64,000 nucleotides of DNA, from positions 1,488,001 through 1,552,000 of the forward strand of contig NZ_JAUTAN010000001.1 in assembly GCF_030818655.1 (NCBI RefSeq), given 5' to 3'. Below the pieces are notes generated by a model. The model had not been told where the DNA came from. It saw nothing but the letters and a program-made list of their open reading frames with translations, and ran no database searches. The position numbers were made by a program, and so were the translations under genes. How positions within the stretch are numbered: position 1 is the stretch's first letter; each line of letters starts with the position of its first letter. The stretch is from Nocardioides zeae (GTDB taxonomy: Bacteria; Actinomycetota; Actinomycetes; Propionibacteriales; Nocardioidaceae). Below are positions 43,030 to 55,700 of the stretch, piece after piece.

Positions 43030-43983
43030 TCACCTCCGGGACCGGGGGTCGAGGGCCTCGCGGAGCGCCTCCCCGAGGAGGGTGAACCCCAGGGCGGTGA
43101 CGGCGATGGCGATGCCGGGCAGGAGCGCGAGGCGCGGCGCCTCGTCGAAGCGCTCCTGGGCGGCGACGAGCATGCGGCCCCACTCGGCGCTGGCGACCTC
43201 CGGCGTGCCGAGGCCCAGGTAGGACAGCGCGGCCACCTCGATGATGGCCGTGGCGAGGTTGAGCGTGGCCTGCACGATCGTCGGCCCGACGGAGTTGGGC
43301 AGGAGGTGGCTCATCACGATCCGGGAGCGCCGCAGCCCCAGGGCGTTCGCCGCCAGCACGTAGTCGGCACCGGCCTGGGCGAGCATCGAGCTGCGCAGCA
43401 GGCGGGCGAACACCGGCACCTGGGCCGCGCCGATGGCGACGACGATCGCCGTGCCGCTCGTGCCCAGCACCGCGGCGATGCTGACGGCCAGGAGCAGGCT
43501 CGGCACCGCCAGCATGACGTCCACGAGCCGCATGATCGTGGCGTCGACCCACGCGCCGACGCGGCCGCCGACGGCGCCGGCCCCGCCCGCCAGGGCGCCC
43601 AGCGCGGTGCCGGCCAGGAGCCCGATGAGGGTGGACACCACGCCGTACAGCAGCGAGGTGCGCGCGCCGTACACCAGCTGGGTGGCCATGTCGGCGCCGT
43701 ACCGGTCGAGCCCGAGCCAGTGCTCGGCCGACGGTCCGGGCACGTTCGTCGTGCTGACCTCCGAGGCCCACCGGGTGCTGGCCGGCTCGTAGGGCGTCAG
43801 GAGCGGCGCGGCGATCGCGACGAGCACGAAGAGGCCGATGATCGTGGCGCCCACCCAGGCGGTCGGGGTGCGGCGCAGCCGGCGCCACGTCGCGCGGCCG
43901 AGGCTGACGCCGGCCTCCTCGGGGGCGACGGGACCGACGGCGACCGGGTCGGCACCGGTCGCGGACGGGACGGGGAGACTCAC
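43030..43983 (-). CDS. Oligopeptide/dipeptide ABC importer, permease (OppC-like)
   Basis: A 317-residue permease with six transmembrane helices. The N-terminal OppC_N helix (AWVGATIIGLFVLVAIAAPLL) is followed by the EAA-loop region (ANALGLRRSRIVMSHLLPNSVGP). The N-terminal 25 residues are disordered. The GTG start overlaps the oppB stop by four bases. Confidence 0.92.
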   Translation of the reverse strand: MSLPVPSATGADPVAVGPVAPEEAGVSLGRATWRRLRRTPTAWVGATIIGLFVLVAIAAPLLTPYEPASTRWASEVSTTNVPGPSAEHWLGLDRYGADMATQLVYGARTSLLYGVVSTLIGLLAGTALGALAGGAGAVGGRVGAWVDATIMRLVDVMLAVPSLLLAVSIAAVLGTSGTAIVVAIGAAQVPVFARLLRSSMLAQAGADYVLAANALGLRRSRIVMSHLLPNSVGPTIVQATLNLATAIIEVAALSYLGLGTPEVASAEWGRMLVAAQERFDEAPRLALLPGIAIAVTALGFTLLGEALREALDPRSRR

Positions 43984-44984
43984 GAGACCCTCACTCGGGG
44001 ATCGACGACGCCGTGGAGCACGTCGACCAGCAGGTTGATGAGGCAGTAGACGAGGGCGATGAACAGGATGAAGCCCTGCAGCACCGGGTAGTCCCGGTCG
44101 GTGATCGCGCTGAACAGGTAGGACCCGATGCCGTTGAACGAGAACACCGTCTCCGTGAGCACGGCCCCCGAGAGCAGCAGGCCGGCCTGCAGGCCGATGG
44201 TGGTCATCACCGGCAGCAGGGCGTTGCGCAGCACGTGGCGCCGCGAGATCGTGCCGGCGGCGAGGCCCTTGGCCCGGGCCGTGCGCACGTGGTCCTCGTC
44301 GAGGACCTCCGCCACCGAGGCCCGCGTGATGCGCACGATGATGGCGAGCGGGATCGTGCCCAGCGCGATGCCGGGCAGCACGAGGTGCACCAGCGCGTCC
44401 CACGCGGCGTCCCACTCGCCCGTCAGCAGACCGTCGAGCACGTAGAAGTTGGTCACGTGGGTGGCGTCCAGCCGCGGGTCCTGGCGCAGCCCCGAGGGCA
44501 GCCAGCCCAGCCAGTTCGCGAACACCAGCTTGAGGAGGATCGCGAGGAAGAAGACGGGCGTGACGACCCCGAGCAGCGAGCCCGACACGACGGCGCTGTC
44601 GACCAGCCCGCCCCGGTGCCGCGCCGCGAGGTAGCCCAGCGGGACGCCGAGCACGACGGCGAACAGGAGCGCCGCAACCGCGAGCTCGAGGGTCGCCGGG
44701 AAGTACTCGAGGAACGACGTCGTGACGGGGCGCCCGGTCTGGATGGACGTGCCGAGGTCACCCCGGAGGAGCGCGCCGACGTAGACCCCGTACTGCTCGA
44801 GGACCGGCCGGTCGAAGCCGTAGAGCTCGTTGACGCGGGCGACGCCGGCGTCGGTGGCACGCTCCCCGAGGAGAGCCCGGGCGGGATCCCCGGGGAGCGC
44901 GCGCACCCACGCGAACAGCAGCACGGACAGCCCGACCAGCACGGGCACCATGAGGAGCAGGCGCCGGGCGACGAAGCGGAGCAT
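43980..44984 (-). CDS. Oligopeptide/dipeptide ABC importer, permease (OppB-like)
   Basis: A 334-residue permease with six transmembrane helices, including MLRFVARRLLLMVPVLVGLSVLLFAWVRALPGDPA at the start and the EAA-loop RTARAKGLAAGTISRRHVLRNALLPV. It is a partner of the following OppC-like gene. It lies 12 bases behind the receptor gene. Confidence 0.92.
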   Translation of the reverse strand: MLRFVARRLLLMVPVLVGLSVLLFAWVRALPGDPARALLGERATDAGVARVNELYGFDRPVLEQYGVYVGALLRGDLGTSIQTGRPVTTSFLEYFPATLELAVAALLFAVVLGVPLGYLAARHRGGLVDSAVVSGSLLGVVTPVFFLAILLKLVFANWLGWLPSGLRQDPRLDATHVTNFYVLDGLLTGEWDAAWDALVHLVLPGIALGTIPLAIIVRITRASVAEVLDEDHVRTARAKGLAAGTISRRHVLRNALLPVMTTIGLQAGLLLSGAVLTETVFSFNGIGSYLFSAITDRDYPVLQGFILFIALVYCLINLLVDVLHGVVDPRVRVS

Positions 44985-44996
44985 GGTCGCGAACCG

Positions 44997-46631
44997 TCAG
45001 TCGGCGATCTCGACCATGTTCCAGACCTCGTCCTGCACCGGGCTCGCCTCGTAGCCCTCCACGTTCTCGGCGAACGCCAGCGACGGCACCGGGCTGGCGA
45101 GCGGGACGCCGGGCAGGAACTCCATGACGTCCCGGTTGACCTGCTCGTAGAGCGGCCGCTGCTCGTCCGTCGTGGTCAGGGCGCGGGGCGCCGCCACCTC
45201 GGCGAACAGCTCGGCGTTGTCGAAGCCCCACTCGAGGCTCTGCTGGCCGAAGAAGACGCCCAGGAAGTTGTCCGGGTCGTCGTAGTCACCCGTCCACCCC
45301 AGCAGGTGGATGCCGTGGTCGGGGGTGTTCTGCACCTGCTCGAGGTAGTCCGTCCACTCCGCGGCGACGGGCTCGACCGTCAGGCCCACCGCCTCCAGCT
45401 GGCTCCGCACGATGTTGAACGTGTCGTCCGGCTGCGGCATGTAGGGCCGGCTGATGTTCGTCGGGTAGTCGAACGTGATGGTCGTCCCGGCGACCCCGGC
45501 CTCCTCCAACAGCTGGCGGGCCAACTCCGGGTCGTACTCGTAGGTGGGCACGTCCGCGGCGTACCCGTCCACGAGCTCGGGGACGAACTGGTCGGCCGGC
45601 TCGGTGCCGTCCGGCATGGAGGCCGAGATCACGGCTTCCTTGTCGATCGCGTGCGCGATGGCCTGGCGCACCCGGACGTCGTCGAACGGGGCCTGCGCCT
45701 GGTTGAAGGCGAGGTAGAGGATGTTGAACGCGGGCCGGTTCTCGATGGTGAAGCCGTCCTCCGCCAGTGACTCCACGTCGGCCGGGCCGACGAGGTCGAA
45801 GCCGTCGATCTCGCCGTTGCGCAGGGCCTCCGCGCGCCCGCGGGCGGTGTCGATCTCGACGATGACCACCTCGTCGACCTTGGCGGCCTCGCCCCAGTAG
45901 TCGTCGTACGGCGCCAGGCGCACCTCGCCGCTGCCCTGGTTCCACGAGGTGAGCTCGAACGGGCCGGTGCCGGTCGGGTGCTCCGTGCCGTAGGCGGAGG
46001 TGAGCACCGACGGGGACGCGTCGTCCTGGTACTCCTCCAGCGCCGCCGGGCTCTGCATCGCGAAGGCCGGCAGCGACATGGCGGCGATGAAGCCGGCGAA
46101 CGGCGCGTCCAGGGTGATCGTGGCGGTGAGCTCGTCGTCGGCGGAGCACCCCCCGTAGATCGCGCTCTCGGCCGCCGGGCCGGTCGCGAACCCGCGGAAG
46201 AGCTTGCCGTAGTAGTACGCCTTGTCGTCCGTCTGGTTGACCTCCGGCGTGGCCGCCCACCGCTCGAAGTTGGCGCAGACGGCCTCCGCGTCGAACGGGG
46301 TGCCGTCGTGGAACGTGACCCCGTCCTTCAGGTCGAACGTGTAGGACAGCCCGTCGTCGGACTGCGTCCACGACTCGGCGAGCAGCGGCGCCGGCTCGAC
46401 CGTGCCGGGCTCGGTGCCGACCAGGCCCTCGTAGATCTGTCTCGTGACCCGGAAGGTCTCGCCGTCGGAGGCGTAGAAGGGATCCAGGGTCTTCGGGGCG
46501 GCGGAGGCGGCGAACACGAACGTGTTGTCCTTGCCGTCCCGCTCGCTCTCCACACAACCGGCCAGGACCGAGCCGACGAGCAGCACCGCTGCCACGCCCG
46601 CGCCGGTCCGACGAATGCTCGTCGAACGCAC
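44997..46631 (-). CDS. Oligopeptide/dipeptide ABC importer, receptor lipoprotein (OppA-like)
   Basis: A 544-residue SBP_bac_5 receptor. The signal peptide ends in the lipobox LAGC, with Cys26 acylated. FAASAAPKTLDPFYASDGETFRVTRQIYEGLV is the usual start of the domain, with LAESWTQSDDGLSYTFDLKDGVTFHDGTPFDAEAV and the late TGTGPFELTSW. The ligand is probably a short peptide, but related receptors bind nickel, opines or heme. The GTG start follows GAGGTGA. It heads the operon, with a hairpin upstream. Confidence 0.9.
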   Translation of the reverse strand: MRSTSIRRTGAGVAAVLLVGSVLAGCVESERDGKDNTFVFAASAAPKTLDPFYASDGETFRVTRQIYEGLVGTEPGTVEPAPLLAESWTQSDDGLSYTFDLKDGVTFHDGTPFDAEAVCANFERWAATPEVNQTDDKAYYYGKLFRGFATGPAAESAIYGGCSADDELTATITLDAPFAGFIAAMSLPAFAMQSPAALEEYQDDASPSVLTSAYGTEHPTGTGPFELTSWNQGSGEVRLAPYDDYWGEAAKVDEVVIVEIDTARGRAEALRNGEIDGFDLVGPADVESLAEDGFTIENRPAFNILYLAFNQAQAPFDDVRVRQAIAHAIDKEAVISASMPDGTEPADQFVPELVDGYAADVPTYEYDPELARQLLEEAGVAGTTITFDYPTNISRPYMPQPDDTFNIVRSQLEAVGLTVEPVAAEWTDYLEQVQNTPDHGIHLLGWTGDYDDPDNFLGVFFGQQSLEWGFDNAELFAEVAAPRALTTTDEQRPLYEQVNRDVMEFLPGVPLASPVPSLAFAENVEGYEASPVQDEVWNMVEIAD

Positions 46632-46651
46632 GTCTCACCTCATGACATCAC

Positions 46652-46675
46652 CTCTGCCGACCCGATTCGGCAGAG
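46652..46675. promoter_or_regulatory. Nine-base inverted repeat upstream of the opp operon
   Basis: CTCTGCCGA-N6-TCGGCAGAG, 21 bases before the receptor start and 86 bases behind the HAD gene stop. It could terminate the metH-HAD transcript or bind a regulator of opp. Position fits both. Confidence 0.5.
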
Positions 46676-46760
46676 CGTCCGCGCAAGTTAGCCGCCGGGA
46701 CGTGCCCACGTCACCAGGCAGACGGCCCTGGGGAGGTCGCGATACGGCAACGATCGTGAG

Positions 46761-47435
46761 TCAGGGGCGGACGAGGTCCCACAGCGCGGTCGCGTCGAGG
46801 CCCTCCAGGCTCGCCGCCTGCACGTGGCCCGGCCCCGGCGGCACGGGCACATGGTGGGGCACCGCCAGCGTCCGGCACCCGGCGGCGACCGCCGAGGCGA
46901 CCCCCGTCGAGGAGTCCTCGATCGCCACGCAGTCGCCCGGCTCCACCCCGAGCAGCCACGCGGCCCGCAGGTACGGCGCCGGGTGCGGCTTGCCGTGCTC
47001 CACCTCGTCCCCGGTGACGACGGCCTCGAAGCTGCCCTCCTCGAGGGCGGCGACGACGGGCGCGGCGAACCGGCGGTACGACATCGTGACGAGCGCGCAC
47101 GGGATCCCCGCGCGCCGCAGGTCGGCGAGGAGCTCCCGCGCACCGGGCCGCCACGGGATCGCCTCCGTGATGCGGGCGACGACGCCGTCGAGCAGCTGCT
47201 CCACGACCTCCGCCGCCGACAGCTCGAGACCCATCCGCGTGCGGATGTACTCGCCGGACACCAGGAGGTCGTTCCCGACGAGCTGCAGCGCGTCCTCGGT
47301 CGTCCAGGTCGCGCCGTACCGCTCCGCCATGGCGAACTCGGTCTCGATCCAGTACGGCTCGGTGTCGACCAGCGTGCCGTCCATGTCCCACAGGACGGCG
47401 GCCGGCCGCTCCCCGGGGCCGGGCTCCGTGCTCAC
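46761..47435 (-). CDS. HAD-superfamily hydrolase, beta-phosphoglucomutase-like
   Basis: A 224-residue HAD phosphatase. Motif I is VLWDMDGTLVDTE at about residues 14-26 with the nucleophile and acid/base Asp pair, followed by a helical cap (28-95), LVTMSYR (motif II) near 117, the Lys of motif III in VEHGKPHPAPYL, and VAIEDSSTGVASAVAAG (motif IV). It may be a sugar-phosphate phosphatase, but the substrate is unknown. The GTG at 47433-47435 lies three bases behind the metH stop, so it is cotranscribed with metH. Confidence 0.88.
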   Translation of the reverse strand: MSTEPGPGERPAAVLWDMDGTLVDTEPYWIETEFAMAERYGATWTTEDALQLVGNDLLVSGEYIRTRMGLELSAAEVVEQLLDGVVARITEAIPWRPGARELLADLRRAGIPCALVTMSYRRFAAPVVAALEEGSFEAVVTGDEVEHGKPHPAPYLRAAWLLGVEPGDCVAIEDSSTGVASAVAAGCRTLAVPHHVPVPPGPGHVQAASLEGLDATALWDLVRP

Positions 47436-47437
47436 CC

Positions 47438-51166
<3,729 letters not shown>

Positions 51167-51188
51167 GGAATCCACTCTCCTCCTCGCT

Positions 51189-51224
51189 GTCCGGTTTGCG
51201 GACACCTGTGTCAGATCGTGACAC
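51189..51224. promoter_or_regulatory. Two adjacent inverted repeats in the metH/PAC2 divergent region
   Basis: GTCCG-N5-CGGAC (51189-51203) and GTGTCA-N5-TGACAC (51208-51224) stand side by side, 14 bases upstream of the metH ribosome binding region. Both have five-base spacers, the size of small regulator sites. The second is the better candidate. No binding protein is known. Confidence 0.4.
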
Positions 51225-51309
51225 TCGGCGCCGACCCGACCGAAATCCGCGACGCACCGGTGGGCGGTACCCGGTCCGGCTGCGCGGGACCGCGGACTAG
51301 GCTGGAGCG

Positions 51310-52158
51310 GTGATCGAGTTCGACGACGTGGAGGGTCTGGTCGACCCGGTGGTCATCGCGGCCTTCGAGGGCTGGAACGACGCCGCCGATGCCGCGAGCG
51401 GCGTGGTCGACCACCTGATGGACGTCTGGAGCGCCCGCGTGGTCGGGGCCCTGGACCCCGAGGACTTCTACGACTTCCAGGTGAACCGGCCCGTCGTGGG
51501 CACGGACGCGAACGGGATGCGCCAGCTCACCTGGCCCACCACCCGGATCGCCGTCGCCTCTCCCCCGGGCTTCGACCGCGACGTCATCCTCGTCCGCGGC
51601 ATCGAGCCGAACATGCGGTGGCGCCAGTTCAGCGGCGAGCTGCTCGCCGCCTGCGACGAGCTCGGCGCCACGATGGTCGTCACCCTCGGCGCCCTCCTGG
51701 CCGACTCGCCCCACACGCGCCCCATCCCGGTCACCGGCACGGCCACGGAGCCGGAGCTCATGGACCGGCTCAAGCTCGACGAGTCGACCTACGAGGGCCC
51801 GACGGGGATCGTCGGCGTCATCCAGGACGCGTGCCAGCGCCTCGACATGCCGTCGGTGTCGTACTGGGCCGCGGTCCCCCACTACGTCGCGCAGCCGCCC
51901 TGCCCGAAGGCGACCCTCGCCCTGATCGGCCACCTCGAGGACCTCCTCGGCGTCTCCATCCCGCTCGGCGACCTCCCCGAGGACGCCCGCGCCTGGGAGC
52001 GTGGGGTCGACGAGCTCGCCGAGGAGGACGAGGAGATCGCGGACTACGTGCGCGCGCTCGAGGAGAGCCGCGACACCGCCGACCTGCCCGAGGCGAGCGG
52101 CGAGGCCATCGCGCGCGAGTTCGAGCGGTACCTCAAGCGCCGCGACGACGACGCCTGA
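51310..52158 (+). CDS. PAC2-family protein
   Basis: A 282-residue PAC2-type protein, related to archaeal and eukaryotic proteasome-assembly chaperones. [40 protein letters not shown] and [52 protein letters not shown] are typical. No enzymatic role is established. It is conserved beside metH in mycobacteria (Rv2125). A link with the proteasome genes 12-20 kb away is an attractive guess but not shown by the sequence. The GTG start has a GGAGCG site. Confidence 0.88.
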   Translation: MIEFDDVEGLVDPVVIAAFEGWNDAADAASGVVDHLMDVWSARVVGALDPEDFYDFQVNRPVVGTDANGMRQLTWPTTRIAVASPPGFDRDVILVRGIEPNMRWRQFSGELLAACDELGATMVVTLGALLADSPHTRPIPVTGTATEPELMDRLKLDESTYEGPTGIVGVIQDACQRLDMPSVSYWAAVPHYVAQPPCPKATLALIGHLEDLLGVSIPLGDLPEDARAWERGVDELAEEDEEIADYVRALEESRDTADLPEASGEAIAREFERYLKRRDDDA

Positions 52159-52177
52159 GCGCTGTCGCCGGTCCTGG

Positions 52178-52285
52178 CACTTTCCCCGGTCAACCGGGGA
52201 AGGTGTCACTTAGACCATCAATGTTGATGGTCTAAGCGGCGTGTTCCCCGGTCGACCGGGGAAAGTTGGGGTTGAAATCTCAACC
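52178..52285. repeat. Cluster of four palindromes between the PAC2 gene and mshC
   Basis: Palindrome A (52182-52201, TTCCCCGGTCAACCGGGGAA, extended to 13-base arms with one mismatch at 52178-52205), palindrome B (52209-52236, 13-base perfect arms, AT-rich centre), palindrome C (52244-52263, TTCCCCGGTCGACCGGGGAA, a perfect 20-mer almost identical to A) and palindrome D (52270-52285, GGTTGA-N4-TCAACC). Together they fill most of the 132-base gap between two convergent genes. A and C could act as terminators, but two nearly identical copies flanking B suggest a specific repeat unit. Confidence 0.9.
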
Positions 52286-52290
52286 AGAGG

Positions 52291-53529
52291 TCAGAGCTGC
52301 AGGCCGAGGGCGGCGTCGACGAGCTCCCGCACGACGCGGCCCGCGTCCGGGTCGGAGGTGTCGGCCAGGCCGGCCGAGCCCAGGGTCGCCTCGGCCCAGG
52401 CCTGCACCGACGCGAGGGCGGTCGGGGCATCGAGGTCGTCGGCCAGCGCCGCGAGCACCTGCTCGACGACGGGGCCCGACGGGGCGCCCGCACCGAGCGA
52501 GACGGCCTTGCGGAGCAGGTCGAGCCGCTCGCCGGCGGCCCACAGGAGCTCGTCGGTCCACTCCCAGTCGGAGCGGTAGTGCTGGCCGAGCAGCACGAGA
52601 CGGATCGCCATCGAGTCGACCTCGGAGAAGCGCAGCTGCGAGACGAAGACGAGGTTGCCCTTCGACTTCGACATCTTCTCGCCGTCGTAGGCCACCATCC
52701 CGGCGTGCACGTAGGCCCTGGCGAACCGCTGGTCCGGCACGGCCGCCTGCGCCTCGGCGGCGCACATCTCGTGGTGGGGGAAGACGAGGTCGCTGCCACC
52801 GCCCTGCACGTCGAAGGCCGACCCGAGGTGCCGCAGCGCGATCGCGGTGCACTCGATGTGCCAACCGGGACGGCCCCGACCGAAGGGGCTCTCCCAGGAC
52901 GGCTCGCCCGGACGCTCGGCCATCCAGACCAGGCAGTCGAGCGGGTCCCGCTTGCCCGGACGCTCCGGGTCGCCGCCCCGCTCGCCGAAGATCTGCCGCA
53001 TCGTCTCGCGGTCGGCGTTCGACACCGAGCCGAACGTCGGGTCGGACGCGACCGAGAAGTAGAGGTCGTCGTCGACGTGGTAGATCGCGCCGGTCTCGGC
53101 GAGACGCTCGATCAGCTCGACCACCCACGGGATCGACTCGACGGCGCCGACGTAGTGCGCGGGCGGGAGCACCCGCAGCGACTCCATGTCGTCACGGAAC
53201 AGCTGGGTCTCCCGCTCGGCGATCGTCACCCAGTCGGTGCCCACCTTGGCGGCCCGCTCCAGGAGCGGGTCGTCCACGTCGGTGACGTTCTGCACGTAGG
53301 TCACCTCGTGCCCGGCGTTGCGCCAGGCGCGCACGAGGAGGTCGAACGCGACGTACGTCGCCGCGTGGCCCATGTGCGTCGCGTCGTAGGGCGTGATCCC
53401 GCAGACGTAGAGCCGGGCCGCACCCTGGGGGTCCGTCGGCACGAGGCGGCCGGTGGCGCTGTCGTGGAGCGACACCTGCGGGCCCCGGACGGGGAGGGAC
53501 GGGACGTCGGGGGCGGACCAGGCGCGCAT
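52291..53529 (-). CDS. mshC: Cysteine:glucosaminyl-inositol ligase MshC (mycothiol biosynthesis)
   Basis: A 412-residue ligase that couples Cys to GlcN-Ins using ATP, the penultimate step of mycothiol synthesis. It is a class I tRNA-synthetase-like fold related to Cys[32 protein letters not shown] carries the zinc Cys and the HxGH motif, [13 protein letters not shown] gives more zinc ligands and [21 protein letters not shown] is the KMSKS motif. It lacks the CysS anticodon-binding C-terminus. The ATG at 53527-53529 matches the known length (about 412-414). It supports an actinobacterial origin. Confidence 0.93.
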   Translation of the reverse strand: MRAWSAPDVPSLPVRGPQVSLHDSATGRLVPTDPQGAARLYVCGITPYDATHMGHAATYVAFDLLVRAWRNAGHEVTYVQNVTDVDDPLLERAAKVGTDWVTIAERETQLFRDDMESLRVLPPAHYVGAVESIPWVVELIERLAETGAIYHVDDDLYFSVASDPTFGSVSNADRETMRQIFGERGGDPERPGKRDPLDCLVWMAERPGEPSWESPFGRGRPGWHIECTAIALRHLGSAFDVQGGGSDLVFPHHEMCAAEAQAAVPDQRFARAYVHAGMVAYDGEKMSKSKGNLVFVSQLRFSEVDSMAIRLVLLGQHYRSDWEWTDELLWAAGERLDLLRKAVSLGAGAPSGPVVEQVLAALADDLDAPTALASVQAWAEATLGSAGLADTSDPDAGRVVRELVDAALGLQL

Positions 53530-53555
53530 GGGCCCGAGCCTAGCCAACCCTCACG

Positions 53556-54323
53556 TCAGAACGGCGGCCAGGGGATGGCGGGCCACTCCCCCGAGGGCAC
53601 GGGGAGCTCCCCGGCCGACAGGAGGGCGCGGCAGCGGTCCGCCGTGCCCGCCACCTCCTCGTCGGTGACGAGCTCCGCCAGCCGGTCGCCCAGGGCGCCG
53701 CCGAGCTCCACGACGAGGCGCTCCAGCACGGCGACCTCGTCGGCGACGAGCGGCTGCCCCGCCCAGCCCCAGAGCACCGTGCGCAGCTTGGGCTCGGTGT
53801 GGAACGTGAGGCCGTGGTCGACGCCGTACCGGTGTCCGGAGGCCATCTCCAGCACGTGCCCGCCCTTGCGGTCGGCGTTGTTGGCCACGACGTCGAAGAC
53901 GGCCATGCGGCGCAGCGCGGTGGTGTCCTCGTGCACCAGCGCCACCGGCTGGTCCTGCGCGTCGAGCCCGTCGAAGACGTGGCACCACCCCGACGGCACC
54001 TCGCCGGCGGGCACGATGTCGACCGCGGACTGCTCGGGGTCGGTGTGCTGCCAGAGCTGCACCATGCCGGGGCCGTGCGGACCCTCGCGCAGGATCGTCG
54101 GGGGCACGACGTCCCACCCCGTGGCCACGGACAGCTCGTAGGCCGCCACCTCGCGCCCCGCGAGGCTCTCGTCGGGGAAGTCCCACAGGGGCCGCTCGCC
54201 CCGGATCGGCTTGTAGACCACCTCGAACCCGTCGACGTCGCCGACGAAGGTGGCGTTGGAGGCCGGCATGACCCGGCCCCGCAGGGTGAGCTCGCCCCGG
54301 GCGAACGCCGCCGGGTCCGTCAC
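53556..54323 (-). CDS. SCO1664-family protein of unknown function
   Basis: A 255-residue protein with phosphatidylinositol-kinase-like features noted for this family. FVGDVDGFEVVYKPIRGERPLWDFPDESLAGREVAAYELS is typical, and RMAVFDVVANNADRKGGHVLEMASGHRYGVDHGLTFH resembles a kinase catalytic loop with an Asp and a later Asp. It overlaps the DUF3090 gene by four bases, and it is followed by mshC. The substrate is unknown. Confidence 0.85.
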   Translation of the reverse strand: MTDPAAFARGELTLRGRVMPASNATFVGDVDGFEVVYKPIRGERPLWDFPDESLAGREVAAYELSVATGWDVVPPTILREGPHGPGMVQLWQHTDPEQSAVDIVPAGEVPSGWCHVFDGLDAQDQPVALVHEDTTALRRMAVFDVVANNADRKGGHVLEMASGHRYGVDHGLTFHTEPKLRTVLWGWAGQPLVADEVAVLERLVVELGGALGDRLAELVTDEEVAGTADRCRALLSAGELPVPSGEWPAIPWPPF

Positions 54324-54898
54324 GGATCCCGCCGGCGGAACCCGTTGGCGCGCACGCAGAGGTGGCCGTCCGGATCGATGGGCTGGGCGCAGAAGGGACA
54401 GGAGGGCCGCCCCGCCTCGACGACGGCCAGCGCACGGTGCACGAACGCCCGCGCCACGCCCGCGCCCATGCGCACGAGGAAGATCTCGTCGGGCTCCGGC
54501 TCCTCGATCTCCTCCTCGGGCTGCCCGGGGGTGATCACGGCCTCCTCGGTGAAGGGGAAGACCTCGACGACGACCCGGTCGTCGGAGGGATCCCACGACA
54601 GCGTCATCGTGCCGGCGCGGAACTCCTCCTCGATCGGCTGCTCCAGCGGCGCGTCGTCGCGCAGGTCGACCGGGGCGATCGCGGGCACGAGGTCGGAGTG
54701 CTGCTCGGTCTCCATGACCTCGTCGAGCAGCTCGTCGACGCGCTCGGCGAGCGCGACCACCTGCTGCTTCTCGACGCCGACCGAGACGAGACGGGCACCC
54801 GAGCGGGCCTGGAGGAAGAACGCCCGCGACCCGGGCTCGCCGACGGTCCCCACGACGAAGCGGTCCGGCGGGTCGAAGCGGTGCACGACGGGAGGCAT
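54320..54898 (-). CDS. DUF3090-family protein
   Basis: A 192-residue actinobacterial protein of unknown function. MPPVVHRFDPPDRFVVGTVGEPGSRAFFLQARSGARLVSVGVEKQQVVALAERVDELLDEV is the family start. An acidic segment (GQPEEEIEEPEPDEIF) follows, and the C-terminus has a CPFCAQPIDPDGHLC motif that could bind zinc. It stands between the histidine phosphatase and the SCO1664-type gene, a conserved three-gene order. Confidence 0.87.
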   Translation of the reverse strand: MPPVVHRFDPPDRFVVGTVGEPGSRAFFLQARSGARLVSVGVEKQQVVALAERVDELLDEVMETEQHSDLVPAIAPVDLRDDAPLEQPIEEEFRAGTMTLSWDPSDDRVVVEVFPFTEEAVITPGQPEEEIEEPEPDEIFLVRMGAGVARAFVHRALAVVEAGRPSCPFCAQPIDPDGHLCVRANGFRRRDP

Positions 54899-54908
54899 GG
54901 TCGACAGC

Positions 54909-55637
54909 CTAGGAGGTCGCCGTAGCCGGTCCCGCCGGGGCGGCCGGGCCGCCCGGGCCCGCGCCTCCCCCGACGTCGCCGCCGGCCGGGGGCCGGTCGA
55001 GCCACGAGAGATCGCCCGCGTGGGAGTTCGCCTGCAGCACGACGGGACGGGTGTCGCCGTAGCGGATGATCGTGAGCGACGCGGGGTCGGCGTGGAGCCG
55101 CTGGAAGAGGTCGAGGTGCATCCCCAGCGCGTCCGCGAGCACGGCCTTGACGATGTCGCCGTGGGTGACGGCCAGCCACACCGCGTTCTCCCCGTGCTGC
55201 GCCTCGACCGCCGCGTCGCGCTCCCGCACCGCGTCGACCGCCCGGCGCTGCATGGTGCGCAGCGACTCACCGCCCGGGAACGCGGCCGCCGAGGGCTGCC
55301 GCTGCACGACCTTCCACAGGTCCTCCCCCGCCAGGTCCTTGAGCAGCCGGCCCTGCCAGTCGCCGTAGTCGCACTCCGCGAGGCGCTCCTCCGTCTCCAC
55401 CGTCAGCGCGCGGCCGCCGGTGGCGAACGCCTCGACGACGTACGCCGCGGTCTCCGCGCACCGCTCCTGCGGGCTGGAGGCGATCGCGACGAGCGGCACC
55501 GCGCTGAGGCGGGCGGCGGCGTCGCGGGCCTGGCCCTGACCGGTCTCGTCGAGGCGGACGCCGGGGAGGCGTCCGGCGAGCACGCCGCCGGCATTGGCGG
55601 TGGTGCGCCCGTGGCGCTGCAGGATCACGGTGGCCAT
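54909..55637 (-). CDS. Histidine phosphatase-family protein (MSMEG_4193 type)
   Basis: A 242-residue phosphoglycerate-mutase-like phosphatase. The RHG motif is LQRHGRTTANAGGVLAGRLPG at about residues 7-27, followed by SSPQERCAETA, ECDYGDWQGRLLKDL and VTHGDIVKAVLADALG with the second catalytic His. The Gly/Pro/Ala-rich end is disordered. It is the first gene of the group followed by DUF3090 and SCO1664-like genes. The function is not known. Confidence 0.88.
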   Translation of the reverse strand: MATVILQRHGRTTANAGGVLAGRLPGVRLDETGQGQARDAAARLSAVPLVAIASSPQERCAETAAYVVEAFATGGRALTVETEERLAECDYGDWQGRLLKDLAGEDLWKVVQRQPSAAAFPGGESLRTMQRRAVDAVRERDAAVEAQHGENAVWLAVTHGDIVKAVLADALGMHLDLFQRLHADPASLTIIRYGDTRPVVLQANSHAGDLSWLDRPPAGGDVGGGAGPGGPAAPAGPATATS

Positions 55638-55700
55638 GGGCCCGAGCGTACGGCGTGGCGTCGCGGGCTCCCGCGCCCCGGCGGCGTCTATGTTGCACCC

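Noticed and set aside
51167..51309. A cobalamin riboswitch upstream of metH
   Set aside because: The divergent gap is only about 140 bases and shows no B12-box pattern.
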